Part shown: one piece after another, positions 12,270 to 21,402 of the stretch
Position numbering within the stretch: the stretch's first letter is position 1
Layout of the letters: each line of letters starts with the position of its first letter
Assembly: GCA_024509875.1 (NCBI GenBank)
Contig: JAMPIV010009928.1
Coordinates: forward strand, 949,659-1,013,658
Direction: 5' to 3'
DNA length: 64,000 bases
DNA from: Oreohelix idahoensis
Lineage: Eukaryota > Mollusca > Gastropoda > Stylommatophora > Oreohelicidae
Program-made: the position numbers and the translations under genes
The notes under the pieces: generated by a model
What the model was told of the DNA's origin: nothing
The model's input: only the letters and a program-made list of their open reading frames with translations
The model's database searches: none

Positions 12270-13340
12270 CAGTGGTTCCCAAAGTGGGAGGTACTGTTTC
12301 CCCCTGGTGGCATGGGAAGGATAGAAGGGGACGATAAAGGGAAATTGGGCGGCAAGGGGGCGTTCAATAGTAAGTGCGTGGTTGAGGATTTGACAGGCTT
12401 CATTCAACAATATTATTCAACCTAACATTTATATGTAAAAGCGTTTTAATTATACCAGGCTCTGATGTGAGCGCCTAAAAGGAGAAAGTAGCCTGAACAA
12501 ACCCTAGCCCACCACTCCTCACTAAATTCGCTTGTCCCAGTTTCTTATACACCCTATAACAGAGGTTCCCAGTGTGGGTTAAGCAAACCAGGGGGTAAAA
12601 AAAAGGTTGTCAATGGGATACGGGGAATATCTGGTAATTAACTGCATTATTGCTATTCAAATATTGCATAGTAGCATTTGTGAATTTAAAAAATGTAGAT
12701 CTGATAGATGAAATCGATGAGGTGGGGACGAGATAGTATAGATAGGTAACGCAGTGGTTTTATTACTATGATCATTAAGCAACGCATAGATTTATCTATT
12801 TTTGCAATCCTCATCTCAGGTAATAATCACTGATAATAAATTCTAATTGTAATCTTGTGCTACAAAAGTGGGTGTGAAGCATACTAAAGCCCACATTGTC
12901 CACTCTGTCAGCCCTGAAGAAACAGAAACTGACAACGAGAAGGAGGTGGTCAGCTCAATGAGATTTTAACCAGCATCTTTTGGAAGGTGATAACCAGTGC
13001 TAAATAGTGTTTACCAGTTTAATATGAGTGAATGTCCTCTGCTAGTGTGTGTCTGAATGTACTTTTCACTGGTGGTTGATGGAATTAGATATATGCAGGT
13101 GTTTAAGAATGACCAACTTTGTTTTCTGCAGATTTGATTTTCTCACTATTTAGGGGAGCTAATTATAAATTGATACCCGCGATACATTAATAAACAAGGG
13201 GAAAGCTACAACAGAGTCACGTGTATAAACAACAATGCTATTTATAGCGTTTTTTTGTAATGCAGGAACATGGAAAGGGGCGCTGGGAATATGCTCTGGA
13301 GCCAAGGTGAAGGTAACCCAAAAAGGTTTGGGAAACACTG
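12270..13340. mobile_element. non-autonomous hAT transposon (1071 bp)
   Basis: The ends are imperfect inverted repeats: CAGTGGTTCCCAAAGTGGG on the left, and on the right a sequence whose complement is CAGTGTTTCCCAAACCTTTT. An exact 8-bp duplication TTTTAGGC flanks it. The interior has no transposase. The first ~110 bp resemble the end of the larger hAT at 25556-32285 (GGTTCCCAAAGTGGG, a GGAAGGAT block, and GGGGGCGTTCA), and the other terminus also matches. It is therefore probably a deletion derivative that could be moved by that family's transposase. It is inserted in an RTE pseudogene. Confidence 0.9.
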
Positions 13341-13348
13341 TTTTAGGC
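13341..13348. repeat. 8-bp target-site duplication, right (TTTTAGGC)
   Basis: Exact copy of 12262-12269. Confidence 0.9.
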
Positions 13349-13790
13349 AAAAAGCAGGTTTTAGGAAAACCTGATCCTGTACAGACCAGATAGCCACATT
13401 GACAATAATAGTGGAACAAAGTCTGGAACGAAACTCACCACTTTACAACGAATTAAGATGGAAAATCACTTAGGAAACTAATGAGGCATTATGGAGTCCC
13501 CCAGTCGAATACCAGTTGAAAAAAGAGGTAAGGAAAAAATGCTGGGGTTGGAAAGTTCTGAAAGACACACACTGAGGAAACTAGCTGACAGTATAAAAAG
13601 GCAGACTGAGCTCTGGAACAATAGAAGGAGACTAAAAAACACATGTAAAAAGAGCTAGAGATAGACTTAAAAGGAATAAAGAAAACATTAACAGAACATA
13701 AACAGAGGGCACAGGACATGATGGCATAACACGAACTTGTTGAAGGTCTAAGATTCACAGGATGTTAAAGGTTAATGAATAAATTAAGTT
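13349..13790 (+). pseudogene. RTE pseudogene, 3' part after the hAT insertion
   Basis: The frame resumes with QKAGFRK, CTDQIATLTIIVEQ and a LMRHYGVP-like piece, which are RT palm motifs of RTE elements. It then jumps by internal deletion to a worn C-terminal and 3' UTR segment recognisable by GGCACAGGACA and TTGTTGAAGGTCTA, shared with the RTE-B 3' ends described below. The tail GAATAAAT resembles the (GAAT)n tail of RTE-B. Confidence 0.6.
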
Positions 13791-13808
13791 TCAGTGACAT
13801 AACTTTAC

Positions 13809-13993
13809 CTTTCCCCGACAAGGTTGATAAAAAATGGCTGCCCCCTGTTTATATCACGACATCTTTCAATCTCGTCAAGACAAACAAGAATCGTATCTGC
13901 AGTTGATGTGTCCTTTGGAATTCCCCATCGCAGATCACATTCTAGAAGTTTCAGTCCACGATCCTGGCACCATTCTCTCAGTTCAGGAAAAAC
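13809..13993 (-). CDS. host exon, DUF4062 domain, second part
   Basis: This is a minus-strand internal exon of a cellular gene. It encodes VFPELREWCQDRGLKLLECD, then LRWGIPKDTSTADTILVCLD, then EIERCRDINRGQPFFINLVG with ER at the splice. That is the conserved core of DUF4062, found near the N-terminus of TEP1/NWD1/TTC41-like and NPHP3-like proteins with NACHT, TPR or WD repeats. Acceptor: a pyrimidine-rich stretch ending TTTAAG at 13994-13995. Donor: AAAG|GTAAAGT with GT at 13808-13807. The exon starts in phase 0, matching the preceding exon, and ends in phase 2. The expected next residues (a YGW-type continuation) were not found in the window. The function of this host protein is unknown to me beyond the domain. 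Confidence 0.85.
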
Positions 13994-14139
13994 CTTAAAT
14001 GTGAGAAAACATGTGAGTATGAACAAGATGGCAGTGAACAAATGTTCGTAGTGCACTGATGATTTTCAAACTGTTATTCGTGCCAATTCTGTTCCCTAAG
14101 CTCGAATTCATCCTCATTATTTCTTAGCTCAGCAAGAAG

Positions 14140-14290
14140 CATTGGCCTTCAACAAAACTACACAAGGTCAACATGTCCAGTGCCATCTGCTCAAGATCTG
14201 TCCATGTCTTCTTTATCCGTTTTATGTCTGACTCCATCTCTCTTCTCCACTTGTTTTAAGCTCTAACTGGAGCATTAAAACAATGAAATT
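14140..14290 (-). repeat. RTE-B 3' end, inverted copy
   Basis: Read on the minus strand this matches the 3' end of the RTE-B copy at 21403-22060: the GAAGGCC end, the AGATGGCAC region (GAGCAGATGGCACTGG), AGATCTTGAGC-like sequence and a GAGAAGAGAGATGGAG block. It is 5'-truncated and diverged. Confidence 0.6.
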
Positions 14291-14496
14291 TTCAGCATAT
14301 TGATATGCCATGTGTGGGCTTTCCCAATTCTTTCAGCATCTGAGGTCTCTACAGTTCTTCTTCATTTGACTTACTTTATTCTTTCTCTCCAGTTGTGCCA
14401 CAAAGGTGGCGCGCTACTGTAAAATTTTAGTTTTAAAAATAATTGCAAGATTGTAATAAAAATGCACTGAATTAATTTACAACAATAATAATTATC

Positions 14497-14918
14497 ACCA
14501 GTGTGTTACCAGCGCCCGAAAGGGGAGCAAAGAATAGTAACACTGTACCCTACCATGCATGTCATAAAAAGCGACAAAGGAGGGTTGGGCATGGGGCTGG
14601 TTACCCCATCCCATAAAAAAACTTTTTACCAAAAAAACTTCAACAAATATGGACAACAAATAAAAAATATAAATCAACTCAGCCGCCCAAGACAGAAGAA
14701 GGTCCTCTGGAAAGGAGGTGCATGAAGCAACCTAGAGAAAGCCGAAAAGAGTCTGGGTTGCCGACTAACCTTTTAGGTTAAAATGATGAGGAAAACATGG
14801 AAAGAACTTGAGCGGGTGGCACAGGACAGGAAGACTTGGCATGTGTTTGTTGAAAGCCTATGCTCCTTGGGGAGCTAAAGGGTATTGATTGATTGATTGA
14901 ATAATAATTATGCATAAC
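14497..14918 (+). mobile_element. internally deleted RTE-B: leader fused to 3' end
   Basis: The first ~220 bp belong to the SINE-like/leader family of 1684-1925 (CATGCATGTCATAAAAAGCGAC, GGGCATGGGGCTGGTTACCC, poly-A runs). The last ~130 bp match the RTE-B 3' end (AAAATGATGAGGAAAACATG, GAACTTGAGCGGGTGGCACA, TGCTCCTTGGGGAGCTAAAG), ending in a (GATT)n microsatellite. The whole coding region between is absent. The unit therefore looks like a small non-autonomous element that keeps only the ends of a LINE. This is inference from two alignments by eye. Confidence 0.6.
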
Positions 14919-14919
14919 A

Positions 14920-15320
14920 AAACATTTGATGGTGTAATGTAGTTGGTTGCCATGGAAATGGTGGCTATATCAGATTTTAATCTTATATTTTAATTCACTA
15001 AGGTTTATTTAATTATTTTTTTAATTGGAAACTCACCAGATTTTTCATAACTTCAGTAGATCATGAAGTATAAAACTTTTAAGTTCATATCTAGAAGTAA
15101 TAACAAATTTCACAGAATTTGACATTATTTGCAATAAGTCCAAATTTTGATATCAGAAATCTGTTCTAAGAAAACTTTTATCATGCAATGGAAACTATTT
15201 GGGCCACATATAAAATTAGAAACATAAAACAAAGTTCAGAAATATTCACGGTATTCTTCATAGAAAATCTACAATTTTCTAAGAAAATACAAGTTTTAAA
15301 GTCAAAATACACCTAATTAG
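14920..15320. other. AT-rich intronic stretch, nothing recognised
   Basis: This lies inside the intron between the two host exons. No repeat family or open frame was recognised. Confidence 0.4.
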
Positions 15321-15325
15321 AATGT

Positions 15326-16300
15326 GTTCTGTTTGACTGCAACTGGTCGAGCAGCTCTGAGTTTCACCTTCAGTCTTGCTACTACTAGGTGATGGTCACT
15401 TCCCACATCTGCGCCTCTTCTTACTTTCACGTCTTGTAGTGCCTGTCTCCATCTGCCATTGATTATTATGTGATCTATCTGGTTTCTGTCTCATCCGTTT
15501 GGTGATTCCCATGTTAACTTGTGCACTTCTTTGTGTGGAAAATGTGTTCCTCCAATGACCAGGTGGTTAATACTGCAGAAGCTTATTAATTTGTCCCCAT
15601 TCTCATTTACTGTTCCACTGCCGCATTTCCCCATTACTCTTTCGTTATAATTATTGTGTGTTCCAACTTTCGCATTTAGGTCTCCCATTACTATAATAAG
15701 ATCGTAGCTGGGTGTAGTTTCTACTTCCTTTTGTACCTGTTGATAAAACTCGTCCTTGATCTCTTCATCGCTGTCATTTGTTGGTGCATAGCATTGTATT
15801 ATTGTGGTGTTGGTGAATCCCCCTCTCAGTCTTGCTCTTATCAGTCTGTTGTTGATGGGTTTCCATTCCAGTAAAGACCTTTCCATTCCTTTCTTCAGGA
15901 TAATGGCTACACCTTCATTGTGCTGACCATCCTCTCTACCAGAATAAAATACTGTTTCCCATGTAGCTGTTTTTATTCTCCCCATCCCTGTCCATCTGCT
16001 CTCATTTATTCCCAGGATATGTAATTTGTAGTTCCTCATCTCTGCTGTGATTTGTCTCAGCTTTCCTGCCTCATTCATAGTTCTGACGTTCCAAAAACAA
16101 ATTCTGGTTTCGTGTTTTGCGGTCAGGGCATCCGTTTTCATGCCAATGGCTTCCTTTCGGCTTTCACCACTGTCAGTCATACGAGCCTGAGACTCCGGAT
16201 GTCCATCCCGCATCAAAGTTTTTTCATCTGTTGCCGTTTCCATAACATGTGCGATTTTTTACATAGACAGGGGTGTCGGCCCTGTGCTAAACTGATTTTG
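15326..16300 (-). pseudogene. RTE-A LINE copy, 5' part only (endonuclease)
   Basis: The minus strand carries the leader end (GCCGACACCCCTGTCTATGT), a real ATG at 16243-16241 (METATDEKTLMRDG), and the endonuclease: FWNVRTMNEAGKL, ESRWTGMG (catalytic Glu), YAPTNDSDEE, IVMGDLNAKVG (D-x-N) and, past a TGA at about 15493, NQIDHI and VGSDHHLVVA. About 85-90% of residues match the full-length copy at 27138-30458 by eye. It stops after an ARPVAVKQNTF-like segment, before RT. LINE copies normally lose their 5' end, so losing the 3' end is unusual. A later deletion or recombination is likely. Confidence 0.85.
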
Positions 16301-16344
16301 ACATATTTTGAGTCAGAAGATTATTAATTCTCAGAATACACACT

Positions 16345-17046
16345 AATTGTCTTCTTCTTCGTACACTCTCAGACATCTACTTGCATATTTTCAAATAAAG
16401 CAGTGGTTAGCTTCAGGCTACTTCCATCTCCAGAGTTTTTTCCGAAAATGGTACTGGTGTGGCCATATGTGCTTTCTATGTTCCTCATATGTTGGGCATC
16501 TTTCAAGCAGATGTTCAGCAGTCATTTTATCAGTGCCACGTTTACACTCATCGGTAGTTCCTATCTTAAGCTTGTTGAACAGGTGATATCCAAGTCTGTT
16601 GTGCCCATGCGGAGTCTGAAGATTATCACTTGTTCTCTTCTGCTGAGCTGGTAATATGCATCATTTTGTGTGTGGCCTGGATGTTCTGCATCCCATTTGT
16701 TTCTGTATCTGGCTCTGATAAAATTCTTTGCCCCTTCGAAAGTTATGCTTGTCTCAGGTTGAGATAGCTTTCCACCTTCCTTTGCCAATCTGTCAGCCTC
16801 TTCAATGCTGGGGATGCTACAATGAGATGGGATCCATTGTATCACAACCCTTTTGAATTGTTGACCTAGTTTGTGGAGCACTACTCTTAGGTTATACAGG
16901 TCTTCATTATTCTGGCTCCTCAGTGTTGCAACTTCTGGCAACGTGTCTCTTTGCTTTCCTCTGTCATTAAAACCTCTGCTGCAGTTTTCAAGGCCTCTGC
17001 CTCTGCTCTGAAGTTACTTGAGAATCTTCCTGTTGTCACTGACATT
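16345..17046 (-). pseudogene. 5'-truncated Ingi-like LINE, RNase H and tail
   Basis: On the minus strand the sequence begins inside RNase H (FSSNFRAEAEALKTAAEVL, the Glu motif). It continues with VVIQWIPSHC and EADRLAKEG, then QNDAYYQLSRREQVIIFRLR, and ends with a CGAAGAAGAAGA tail at about 16345-16360. The same C-terminal block occurs at 39320-39674. At least one frame change and stop near 16940 and a break near 16560 disable it. It lies directly upstream (minus sense) of the RTE-A fragment. Confidence 0.75.
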
Positions 17047-17447
17047 TTTTTTTTAAATGTTTTAATTTAACACATTAAATACGGAAATGTAAAACATGTT
17101 GTGGCGTATTTAATTTCTATTCATTTGTTCGCCTTCAAGGTTTATGTTAACAATAAGCTGTAATTTTCATAATTTTTAACACATTTTGAAAAACAAAATG
17201 TCGTTTTAAAGATAAATTAATTTTTTGTCATAACAACCTAAAAGAATTATATAATTTGTAAGTTATTACAGATATTAGAAATAATATAAAGTGATTTGTA
17301 AAAAAAAAAAAAAAAAAGTGTTAAAAATTGTTTAAACTTGTCACCTTACCATCAAATTCTGATTTTCTAAGGCATGTAATGTAATTCACTGGACAGTTAT
17401 GAGGTAGTATAAACAATAATAAGGGAAAAAGTCCATAAACACACAAA

Positions 17448-17660
17448 ATGACTCATATTTATACTAAGGAACCATCAGGAACCATCAAAAACATGGATTT
17501 GGACACGTCCTTAGAAGTACTAATGAAATCCGACAATAAATTCAACAAAGTGAAAGTAAAGTGGATTCCTATCTATTGCAAAATATATAGAAATGAGACG
17601 GCAGAAAGACTTGCGAAAGAAAGTGGAAGTAACATTTAAACTGAGGACAGGACATAATAT
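17448..17660 (+). pseudogene. small RNase H remnant of a LINE
   Basis: A 63-residue open frame reads LEVLMKSDNKFNKVKVKWIP followed by IYCKIYRNETAERLAKESGS. This is a degraded version of the RNase H C-terminal motif WIPSHCGIPGNERADRLAKEG seen at 9220-9280. The catalytic His and Asp positions are changed (SHC to IYC, AD to AE), so it is inactive. The flanks are AT-rich and give no ends. Confidence 0.5.
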
Positions 17661-17669
17661 GAAGAGATT

Positions 17670-18280
17670 GGTTTTGTTTGGTTTTAAGGACCATCTTTAC
17701 TGCACATGGACAACTCCATCAGTGCTCCAATCTCCTCTCTTAGATCACTTACTTACTTAGTAGTTTCTCTTCTACCGTGAGGTGTAGAGGTTTGGAAAGA
17801 TAGCACCATTCTATCCTATCAGCTGTCTTCCTCCTGGACTGGTTCAATTCCCTTAGATCACACAAGGACGATCTCAGCACAGTGCACTACCTTCATAGCA
17901 TCGGCGAGGATCCCAATGTATGTATACAGGAATCACACATTCTATAAATATTTTTGTAATAGGTAAGTTTCCTAATTTTTACATTTTGCCAGGACAGCAG
18001 CTGTATGGCATCGTCTTTACAATTTCCAACTGCTGAGATTTTTAACTTGCACATCTTGCACACTGGACCTTCTATTTTTTTCATCCCCATCTGAAAAGGC
18101 AGGGCATCCAATCTCACACCCAGGAGATCAGGATTTCCATCAATTATATTCCATGTACTAGTAGCGAACCCGGTACCTTCAGAATTAGAGTCAGATGCAA
18201 TATTTCTTAGCCACACTGACCCCCCTAAAGAGATACAAGCAATAATCAAAAATAACTTCAGAAACAAATGGCACAGAGAT
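17670..18280 (-). repeat. unknown repeat R, copy 1, with minus-strand ORF
   Basis: Similar sequence occurs at 24731-24955 and, shorter, at 23211-23345. Shared blocks include GATCTCAGCACAGTGCAC, GCGAGGATCCCAATGT, ACACATTCTATAAATATT and GGTTTCCTAATTTTT. The minus strand is open for 124 codons (18267-17893) and has a cysteine pattern VCKMCKLKIS ... GNC ... YRMCDSCIHTLGSS, which could be a zinc-binding module of a LINE ORF1 or a transposase N-terminus. I cannot assign it. A 103-bp insert interrupts it at 17749-17851. Confidence 0.5.
17749..17851 (-). mobile_element. 103-bp SINE-like insert with 10-bp TSD
   Basis: Repeat R is interrupted here: CTTAGATCAC occurs at 17739-17748 and again at 17852-17861, and the other copy of R (24731-24955) has it once. 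The insert read on the minus strand ends in TAAGTAAGTAA, a TAAG microsatellite tail, so it looks like a short retroposed sequence. It has a GGTTCAATTCC motif on the plus strand that resembles a pol III B box, but in the orientation opposite to the tail. I therefore do not call a tRNA-derived head. Confidence 0.7.
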
Positions 18281-18289
18281 CAACCAGTC

Positions 18290-18600
18290 AGTTATAACAG
18301 AAGCATAATGCTCCTTGCCAAGAAGAGATAAGGTGATAATTTTCAGACTTAGAACCAGCTGCTGAAAACTCAGAATACCATCTGTTCAACAAATTAAAAA
18401 TTGGGCAGACATATATGTGGAGAAGACATGTAGAAGGTGTCATCCAAAAATGTTCAATCCATAAGGATGAGTAGATTAACAGCATGACCTTCACGACTCT
18501 GTTGATTGAAAAACTATAAGGCAATGACAGAAGCCTGAGACAGACCACCAACTTGATGGTAGACATAGATGTGGTTATATGACAGCACACGCGGAAGAAT
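18290..18600. other. no recognisable feature
   Basis: Intronic sequence of the host gene with no supported element. Confidence 0.35.
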
Positions 18601-18712
18601 AAAAAGAAGATGGCACAGGACAGGACGGCTTGGCATGAATTTCCTGAAGGCCAGTGCTCCAAAGGGAGCTAAAAAGTAGTTTAAAAATGAATTAATGAAT
18701 ACACTTCAAGAG
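18600..18712 (+). repeat. RTE-B 3' end fragment
   Basis: It matches the terminal ~110 bp of RTE-B: GATGGCACAGGACAGGA, GGCTTGGCATG, TGCTCCAAAGGGAGCT, and an AATGAATTAATGAAT tail. It ends about 120 bp from the donor site of the upstream host exon. Confidence 0.65.
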
Positions 18713-18833
18713 AACTACTCAACAAACAAACAAAACTGTAAGCAGTGCAAAATAAAGTTCTCAGATAAAACAGCATCATAAGAAAGCAGATATACCAACA
18801 GATAAAGGAAGAAACAAAAACGAGTCTTAATAC

Positions 18834-19096
18834 CTTTTTCACAAGTACTTCTCTCTCACTGAAAAAGTCGGTAAATGTTGATGAAACAAAAACACGCACA
18901 GTATTCCAGTCCAGTATTTCTTTTGTTTCTGAAACATCATTTCCACTAGCAAGGTTATTTTCTTTGTCCCGACACTGCTTTTCAATATCAAACCAAACCC
19001 TTTTTACAATACTTCGGACACTCTCATCGAATTCGCCATCATCACCGCTTTCGTCTTCATCATCATCATGGTTTTCTTCCTTTGCATATGTTTCCT
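18834..19096 (-). CDS. host exon, acidic linker plus start of DUF4062
   Basis: This minus-strand exon encodes an acidic stretch (DDDEDESGDDGEFDES), a charged helix-like segment, and then VRVFVSSTFTDFFSEREVLV with KK at the splice. The last part is the DUF4062 opening motif (RVFVSSTFxDxxxER). Donor: AAAAAG|GTATTA with GT at 18833-18832, phase 0. It joins to the exon at 13993 to give VKK|VFPELREWC, the uninterrupted family motif. Acceptor: the run CTTCTTTTTATCATCAGCAG just above 19096 offers two AG choices three bases apart (exon start 19094-19097). There is no start codon at the exon start, so at least one more 5' exon should lie at higher coordinates, and none was recognised. It is probably a NACHT/TPR/WD-type protein of the TEP1/NWD/TTC41 group. 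Confidence 0.85.
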
Positions 19097-19199
19097 GCTG
19101 ATGATAAAAAGAAGTTTTAAGCTTAAGAAACTGTTTATTTTTTTTTTACAAATATTTCTGCTTAAAAGTAACAAAATTGTCATTTCTTCACAATATCTC

Positions 19200-19540
19200 A
19201 GTTACGAACAGAAGGACTGAAGTCATGTGACAAGGTCACCAATGTGGAACTGATGACAAAAACCAGACCAGTGCTAGTGGAACAAGAGATGAGAAGAAGA
19301 CGCTGGACATGGATAGGACACACAGTGAGGAAACATGTTAATAGCATTACAAGGCAGTCCTTGTTCTGGAATAACCAGTGTAGGAGAGGTTGAGGGATAT
19401 AAAAAAAACACATAGAGAAGAGAACTGTAGACATAAATGAAGGGCATAAAGAAGACATAGAAAGATCTTGACCTGACAGCACGGGACAGGAAGACTTGGC
19501 ATACGGGGGGGGGGGGGCTGAATAATGATGATGAGTTTGA
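19200..19540 (+). repeat. RTE-B 3' end copy
   Basis: It aligns with 21730-22060: GACAAGGTCACCAATGTGGA, the CAAGAGATGAGAAGAAGACG block, ATGGATAGGACACACA, and GGCAGTCCTTGTTCTGGAAT. It is diverged and holds a 13-G run near 19505. The coding frame is lost. The tail is degraded to ATAATGATGATGA. Confidence 0.75.
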
Positions 19541-19555
19541 GGTTAAAAAAAAAAG

Positions 19556-19800
19556 GTAGTCCCATAGCAGATACTGCTGCAGGGGAGTGAAGTGTTAGAG
19601 ACTTCACCATACTAGGTCCAGCATCGAGATGTGGGGTGACTAGTTACCCTTCCTCACTGCCTTTTCCTTCCCTAACTCAAAGTCAGGTACCCATTTACAG
19701 CTGGGTAGACTGGAGTGTGTCGGTACCGTGATTCAACCCTGGCACCTTCACCATGAGAGACCAGTGCTCTAACCACTCTGTCAATTGGAGGGTATGAGGG
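19556..19800 (-). mobile_element. tRNA-derived SINE with core domain
   Basis: Minus-strand head: GACAGAGTGGTTAGAGCACTG (A-box type) and GCCAGGGTTGAATC (B-box type), spaced as in a tRNA gene. It is followed by a body with TACCCAGCTGTAAATGGGTAC and GTTAGGGAAGG. The body motif recurs at 24500-24640 and, more diverged, at 40330-40440, so it is a conserved SINE central domain. The poly-T at 19543-19553 on the plus strand could be its A-tail. No TSD was found. It is inserted at the 5' edge of the RTE-A fragment that follows. Confidence 0.7.
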
Positions 19801-19802
19801 GG

Positions 19803-21357
19803 CAGCTTACGAAAAGAAGAAATCATCACAGCAATCAAAGGGTTAAAGAACGGAAAAGCTCCTGGCCATGATAACTTAAATGCAGAGCTATTTAAGACAG
19901 ACCCTGAGCTAGCAGCAGAACTATTAGAGCCACTATTTGCACAAGTTTGGAAAACGGGGACAACACCATCAGAGTGGAACAAAGAAATAATTGTCAAATT
20001 GCCCAAGAAGGGAGATCTTGCAGACTGCAATAATTGGAGAGGAATCACTCTTCTCTCAGTTCCCAGCAAAATACTAGGCAGGATAATTATACAGAGAATT
20101 TCAAAAGCAGTAGACCACAAACTGAAAGAACAAGCAGGATTTAGAAAGAACAGAAGATGTGTAGATCATATATTCACTCTCAGGAACATTATAGAGCAGT
20201 GCTCAGAATGACAAAGACAGCTGTACATTAATTTCGTTGATTTTGAAAAGGCTTTTGACAGCATACATAGGGACAGTTTATGGAAAATACTGAGGGCTTA
20301 TGGAATTCCAAGCTGTATAGTGTCAATCATAAAAAGCCTCTATGCCAACTTTACGTGTAGTGTTGGGCAGAGCAACCTAACCTTTGAGGTGAAGACAGGA
20401 GTATGACAGGGATGCCCCTTATCAACCACTCTATTTTTAACAGTCATAGATTGGGTGATGCGCCAGACAACAGAGGGCAGTCCAAGAGGAATAAGATGGA
20501 CTACATTTTCTACATTGAAAGATCTGGAATATGCAGATCACATTGCACTACTAAAACATTCACATCAACACATCCAGGAAAAAACGGATAGACTTAATAA
20601 GTTTAGCCAGCAGGTGGGCTTGAACATCAATTTAAAGACGTCAGAGGTCATGACGCTCAATGTGAGCAGCCCTGAGCCCATATCAGTAAGGAATCAGCAA
20701 CTGGTACAGACAGACACCTTCACATACCTAGGATGCATAGTAACACCAGACGGCGGGGCAGGCAAAGACATCAACAACAGAATGAATAAGGCAAGAACAG
20801 CCTTTTTTAGCCTAAACAACATCTGGAAGTCCTCTCAATACAGCACAAGCACAAAATTAAGATTATATCAGAGCTGTGTGCTTTCTGTGCTTCTCTATGG
20901 TGTGGAATGCTGGAGAGTTACAGAGAAGGAAATGTCGAAATTGTCCTCTTTTCACACAACATGCCTAAGAAAAATTCACAGAATCTTTTGGCCGAATACC
21001 ATCACCAACCAAGATCTGCTTACTTGGAGCAAGCAAGAGGACATGCACACCATCATAGCTGGCAGACGCTGGAGCTGGGTTGGCCATGTCCTCAGAAGAG
21101 ACCCCGATGCCATCACAAGAACAGCTATGCTTTGGACCCCTGAAGGAAAATGAAAGAGAGGCCGACCAAAAACAACCTGGCGGAGGACTGTGGAGGCTGA
21201 GATGCAAAGAATGAACCAGAGTTGGGGCACTGTACGAAGGATGGCCGCCGACCGAGCAAAGTGGAATCAATTTGTTGTTGCCCTACAAGACGCCACTAGG
21301 CGTGATGGCCACTGACTGCTTTGACGGTCGGCGGCTAAGCATCAAAGAAGAAGAAGA
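19803..21357 (+). pseudogene. 5'-truncated RTE-A LINE (RT domain), copy 2
   Basis: It is about 95% identical by eye to 28906-30458 of the full-length RTE-A. RT landmarks are NGKAPGHDNLNAELFK, VKLPKKGDLADCNNWRGITL, LYINFVDFEKAFDSI in shifted context, GCPLSTTLFL and then EYADHIALL, where the second catalytic Asp is His. Stops at about 20210 (TGA for TGG), 20404-20406 (TGA for CGA) and 21151-21153 (TGA for CGA) break it. The 3' end GACTGCTTTGACGGTCGG plus an AAGAAGAAGA tail is shared with the full-length copy. No clear TSD. Confidence 0.88.
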
Positions 21358-21361
21358 TGCA

Positions 21362-21402
21362 CAGTAGAATGTTGATTATCAGAACGTCAATTATCTGAAC
21401 TG
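21362..21402 (+). repeat. pogo/Tigger-like terminal sequence, start
   Basis: CAGTAGAATGTTGATTATC followed by AGAACGTCAATTATCTGAAC resembles the terminal repeats of pogo/Tigger-type DNA transposons (tandem GATTATC-GAAC motifs). It is interrupted by RTE-B and continues at 22061 (TCAATTATTTGAACC). No opposite end or TA duplication was identified. A similar but shorter string lies at about 23068-23092 in the same orientation. Confidence 0.45.
21389..21402. repeat. 14-bp target-site duplication, left (AATTATCTGAACTG)
   Basis: Exact match to 22061-22074. It brackets the RTE-B insertion in the pogo-like sequence. Confidence 0.92.

Noticed and set aside
13805..14056. 83-codon ORF as a stand-alone small gene
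   Set aside because: Its first ~20 codons are intron sequence. The remainder is the DUF4062 exon with good splice sites.
17749..17851. tRNA gene
   Set aside because: Only a weak B-box-like string is present, in the wrong orientation relative to the tail, and no cloverleaf could be drawn.
18681..18899. 72-codon ORF starting MRVFVSSTF
   Set aside because: The initiator is a GTG inside the exon, and the last two thirds are intron after the GTATTA donor. Only 18834-19096 is coding.
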